In this document: positions 61,344 through 64,000 of the stretch, piece after piece
Position numbering within the stretch: the first letter of the stretch is position 1
Layout of the letters: each line of letters starts with the position of its first letter
Source of the DNA: G963668655 sp963668655
Lineage (GTDB): Bacteria; Myxococcota_A; SURF-8
Direction of reading: 5' to 3'
Assembly: GCA_963668655.2 (NCBI GenBank)
Contig: CAXXPQ010000001.1
Span: 248,001 to 312,000 of the forward strand
DNA: 64,000 nt
Program-made: the position numbers and the translations under genes
Notes under the pieces: model-generated
The model's input: only the letters and a program-made list of their open reading frames with translations
Databases searched by the model: none
What the model was told of the DNA's origin: nothing

Positions 61344-61361
61344 CGATAACTCCTCTGACGT

Positions 61362-62474
61362 TTAAGTGGATGCTGGCTTGGTCTCGGAGGATTTCCCCCC
61401 GGCTAGGGTGGAGACCACCCGCCGTTTGTGCCGGTAAGCGCGCAGCACGTAAAAAAGAATGATGCCGCTGCCCGAAAGTCCCGCAGCGAAGAGAAGCACC
61501 TTGCTGGCCTGGTTGAAATAGATGTCCCAGTCCGGATTCATGTCGATCAGCCCGAGCTGGCGCAGATACATGGGAATGGCGATGCCTCGGCTGATGACGC
61601 ACAAAATGATGATGACGCCGGTCACAATGCGAATGACGATTTCCTTGACGACCTTCGTGCCGTAGGTGCCGATGTAAATGCCGATGAGAGAGCCGCAATA
61701 CAAAAGGAGAACCAAGCGCAGGTCTACATAGCCCTGATAGACGTAGTTCAAGGCCCCGAAGGCTCCCATGAACATGGCCATGAACAGTTCCGTCCCGGCG
61801 GCGACGGCGGTGGGAATGCCGAAGACGTAGATCATGGCGGGAACCCCGATGAATCCCCCTACGCCGATCGTGCCCGCCAGATAGCCGGTGGCCAGGCCGA
61901 CCGCCAGCAAGACCCACAGGGACACCTTGACGTCCGCCACGGGGAAGGAGATGATCGGATACAGCTTCAGCCGATGCAGAAAATCGACGATGCGCCGGGA
62001 CGGCCCCCCGTTTCCATCCTGTTTGCTCAGCGCGTCTTTCAGCATGGAAATGGCGACCAGGGAGAGAATGAAGACGAAGATCAGCGAAATGTAGAGATCC
62101 GCCGCCGCGCCCTGCGCTTTCTCTCCGTGGCCGTCGGCTCCGCTTTCGAACAGCGCCGTATTGATCATCACCGCCAGACGAATGCCCAGAAAAGCCGTCA
62201 CCAGCAGAAAGATGCCGAGCTTCTTGTCCACGTTGCCGAGTTCGCCATGCTGCTTGGAGCCCATCATGGCCTTTCCGAACTTGTGCGTGATGTTGCTTCC
62301 CACCGCCACCACGCCGGGAACGCCCAGGTTCATCATGCCCGGCGTCATGAAAAACGCACCCCCGCTGCCGATGAATCCGGAAAGAATACCGCCAATGAAG
62401 CCGAGAATGGCGACCTGTATTCCGTTGGCGACGGTCAAATGGATGAAAAGATCGCTTAGTTCCTGGGGAATCAT
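61362..62474 (-). CDS. TauE/SafE-family membrane permease
   Basis: A 370-residue protein with about nine hydrophobic segments. Family motifs are GFIGGILSGFIGSGGAFFMTP near residue 22 and the repeat GYLAGTIGVGGFIGVPAMIYVFG in the second half. Members export sulfite or organosulfonates or carry small carboxylates. A longer polar loop (about 105-180) carries a GADGHGEK stretch. I use the ATG at 62474 after AGAGG. Context with a PpsA-like protein and a kinase/receiver pair does not settle the substrate. Confidence 0.88.
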   Translation of the reverse strand: MIPQELSDLFIHLTVANGIQVAILGFIGGILSGFIGSGGAFFMTPGMMNLGVPGVVAVGSNITHKFGKAMMGSKQHGELGNVDKKLGIFLLVTAFLGIRLAVMINTALFESGADGHGEKAQGAAADLYISLIFVFILSLVAISMLKDALSKQDGNGGPSRRIVDFLHRLKLYPIISFPVADVKVSLWVLLAVGLATGYLAGTIGVGGFIGVPAMIYVFGIPTAVAAGTELFMAMFMGAFGALNYVYQGYVDLRLVLLLYCGSLIGIYIGTYGTKVVKEIVIRIVTGVIIILCVISRGIAIPMYLRQLGLIDMNPDWDIYFNQASKVLLFAAGLSGSGIILFYVLRAYRHKRRVVSTLAGGKSSETKPAST

Positions 62475-62530
62475 TTTACAACCTCTCGAAATAGGTTTGA
62501 TAACCACGCCTTCGAACGAACCGCTCCCGG

Positions 62531-64000
62531 TTATTCGATCCGAACCAGTTTCAGCAATGTCTTGGCGACATTTCCGTAAAGGAAGGCGAATAGCGGGACG
62601 ACAACGACCACAAAAGCCGCCGCCTGGATCTTGCCGGACGTTGTGCCGGAATGAATGAACTGCTGAATGATCCCCTGATTCCTGAACACCGAAAGAAAAA
62701 TGGACGCAGCCAAGACGAGATAGACCGCGAAGCGAACCGCTTGCTTGAACGTGAACATGTACGTCTGCTTCAGTTCCTCGGTCTCGACGACAGGTATGCG
62801 CAACTTCTCGCTCAGCGACGAAATCAGTTCGCGCCGCATGCGCGTCCGGGCGGCCTGCTCCTTGGACGCGAAAACGTTGCCGATGGCCACGAGGTTGAAT
62901 TTCACGTGGCTTTCCAGGGTGTCGAGCAGTCGCGGAATCTCGCCGCCGCAGGAGAGGTGCCCGCCCGAGACGCCGTCCTTGACCAGCCGGGTGTGGGTCT
63001 GTTCCAATCCGCCGTCGTCTTCCGTTTTCCGCTCCGATTCAGGCGTATCGTCCTCGATGCCGCCGTTGTATTCGTCCGGGGAAGCCTTGGAGGCGTTTCG
63101 AGGCGTTTCATTCGGGACGAGCTTGGCCTGATCCTCATCGAGCTCGGAGGAATACCGGATCAGTTCGACGGCCGCGTTCCAGCGATTGGCCAGATCCACG
63201 ATCTGGCCGTAGGTTTCCTCCGAATGGGAGAAATCCTCCTGAATCCAGAGAATATGCGCCGCCGCCATCGTGGTGTTGACGCCCTTGATCCCGTCCACCT
63301 TGCCGAGTATCTCCGGAATTCGTTCCGCCACCGGCGTATCCACGGGTCGGTAGGTGACCGTGGCGACTCCGTCCACGCATTCGACGCGGAAGGAGGCGTT
63401 CTCCGTATCCTTGTTCCTTGCCAGCGCCAGCCGGGCGCGCGAGGCGAGCAGCAGGTTTTCAATCGTTCGCACGGAAGCCGGCGTCCCCTGGAATTCCGGC
63501 ATGCCCGCCACCGAGCAGAGCGCCATGGCGGCGTTTCTCGCCGTCAGGTTCTCGAATCCCAGGGTCATGTCGTATTGCGAGTATTCGTTCCAATCGACGC
63601 CGTAAAGGGTCTTCACCCAGCGATGAAGATCCTCGTCCACATCCTGGATATAGCGGCTGGCCTTCTCCCAGGGCAGGTTCATGCGCTCCGCGACCAGGCG
63701 AATGCGCTGGTCCACCTTTTCGATCACCTTGACGCGCAATACGTGCCTGACGCCCGGAAAGAGAAGGTGTCCCGCCCGGCCGTGGTAGACGAGATTTCTT
63801 TCCAGTGCTCGTTCACAGAGATAGGCGGTTGCAAACGCCTGGTAGTGTTCCTTTATCAGCAAAAGGCGTTCGCTGAAATGCCTCGGCTTTAAAATGGCGA
63901 CTTCCATTTTTCCGACGGGAATGCCGTCCTTCGCCGCCGCTTCGATCAGTTCCTTGCGGCCGACGCACAGATGGCCCAGGTTTTCCGCCAACGCCACGGC
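62531..64000 (-). CDS. cytidylate-kinase-like protein with C-terminal membrane helices (5' end cut)
   Basis: At least 488 residues; the gene continues beyond the window and its P-loop is not visible. The segment ERMNLPWEKASRYIQDVDED, then YSQYDMTLGFENLTARNAA, matches the cytidylate-kinase-like family, whose typical reading is R...DxDR...Y..YD. The middle (about 215-330) looks like small alpha/beta repeats, perhaps BON-like; a charged linker follows; two hydrophobic helices lie near 420-440 and 455-475. A soluble nucleotide-kinase-type domain fused to a membrane anchor suggests a signalling protein. It is the first gene seen of the operon, 56 bases before TauE. Confidence 0.7.
   Translation of the reverse strand, partial: AVALAENLGHLCVGRKELIEAAAKDGIPVGKMEVAILKPRHFSERLLLIKEHYQAFATAYLCERALERNLVYHGRAGHLLFPGVRHVLRVKVIEKVDQRIRLVAERMNLPWEKASRYIQDVDEDLHRWVKTLYGVDWNEYSQYDMTLGFENLTARNAAMALCSVAGMPEFQGTPASVRTIENLLLASRARLALARNKDTENASFRVECVDGVATVTYRPVDTPVAERIPEILGKVDGIKGVNTTMAAAHILWIQEDFSHSEETYGQIVDLANRWNAAVELIRYSSELDEDQAKLVPNETPRNASKASPDEYNGGIEDDTPESERKTEDDGGLEQTHTRLVKDGVSGGHLSCGGEIPRLLDTLESHVKFNLVAIGNVFASKEQAARTRMRRELISSLSEKLRIPVVETEELKQTYMFTFKQAVRFAVYLVLAASIFLSVFRNQGIIQQFIHSGTTSGKIQAAAFVVVVVPLFAFLYGNVAKTLLKLVRIE

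Overview
The window looks like a chromosomal segment of a GC-rich, Gram-negative, motile, piliated bacterium of deltaproteobacterial type (Myxococcota, Desulfobacterota or a nearby candidate phylum; I cannot place it further). The reasons are outer-membrane genes (OmpA-type end, TonB receptor, beta-barrel protein), many secreted lipoproteins with Asp-Gly-Asp linkers, a flhA-flhF-flhG-fliA cluster and a pilA gene each preceded by a near-consensus sigma-54 promoter, and a YaaT/PSP1-metG-tatD order. No rRNA, tRNA, CRISPR array or intact insertion sequence was seen.

Layout. 0-6.5 kb: His-rich secreted proteins, three lipoproteins and a TonB-dependent receptor with a His-rich plug, probably a metal-acquisition locus. 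6.5-8.9 kb: a large DGD-linker lipoprotein on the minus strand. 9.3-14.3 kb: PSP1 protein, metG, tatD, infA. 14.5-19 kb (minus): outer-membrane protein and a tight hsp20-lon-larB operon. 19.3-22.8 kb: nadK, recN, PP2C phosphatase. 23.1-23.6 kb: pilA with sigma-54 promoter and terminator. 24.2-28.6 kb: coiled-coil phasin-like protein plus ParA, a lipoprotein, yqeY and a lipid-anchored putative glycoside hydrolase. 28.6-30.4 kb: a two-gene AAA ATPase/DUF4276 cassette of lower GC, probably an acquired defence-type module. 30.5-31.6 kb: SpoIID-like protein. 32.5-37.6 kb: flagellar operon. 37.7-40.6 kb (minus): MerR regulator, sodium/solute symporter and AblB, probably an osmolyte operon. 40.9-43.3 kb: a secreted protein with a very basic tail, then DUF1007 and NicO (nickel/cobalt). 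44.0-47.3 kb (minus): acetyl-CoA synthetase and an OFA-type transporter. 48.1-52.1 kb: an AcuC-type deacetylase, Cache/PAS histidine kinase, receiver protein and GNAT acetyltransferase. 52.2 kb: IS630 remnant. 52.4-56.6 kb: two more DGD lipoproteins. 56.9-64 kb (minus): cytidylate-kinase-like protein (cut by the window edge), TauE/SafE permease, receiver, PEP-synthase-like protein without the PEP barrel, and a histidine kinase.

Three themes link distant genes. Nickel/cobalt or other metals: TonB locus, larB, DUF1007-NicO. Acetate/C2-C3 metabolism under signalling and acetylation control: acs, OFA transporter, AcuC, GNAT, two kinase/receiver pairs, PpsA-like protein. A family of DGD-linker surface lipoproteins: six in the window, two of them full-length paralogues.
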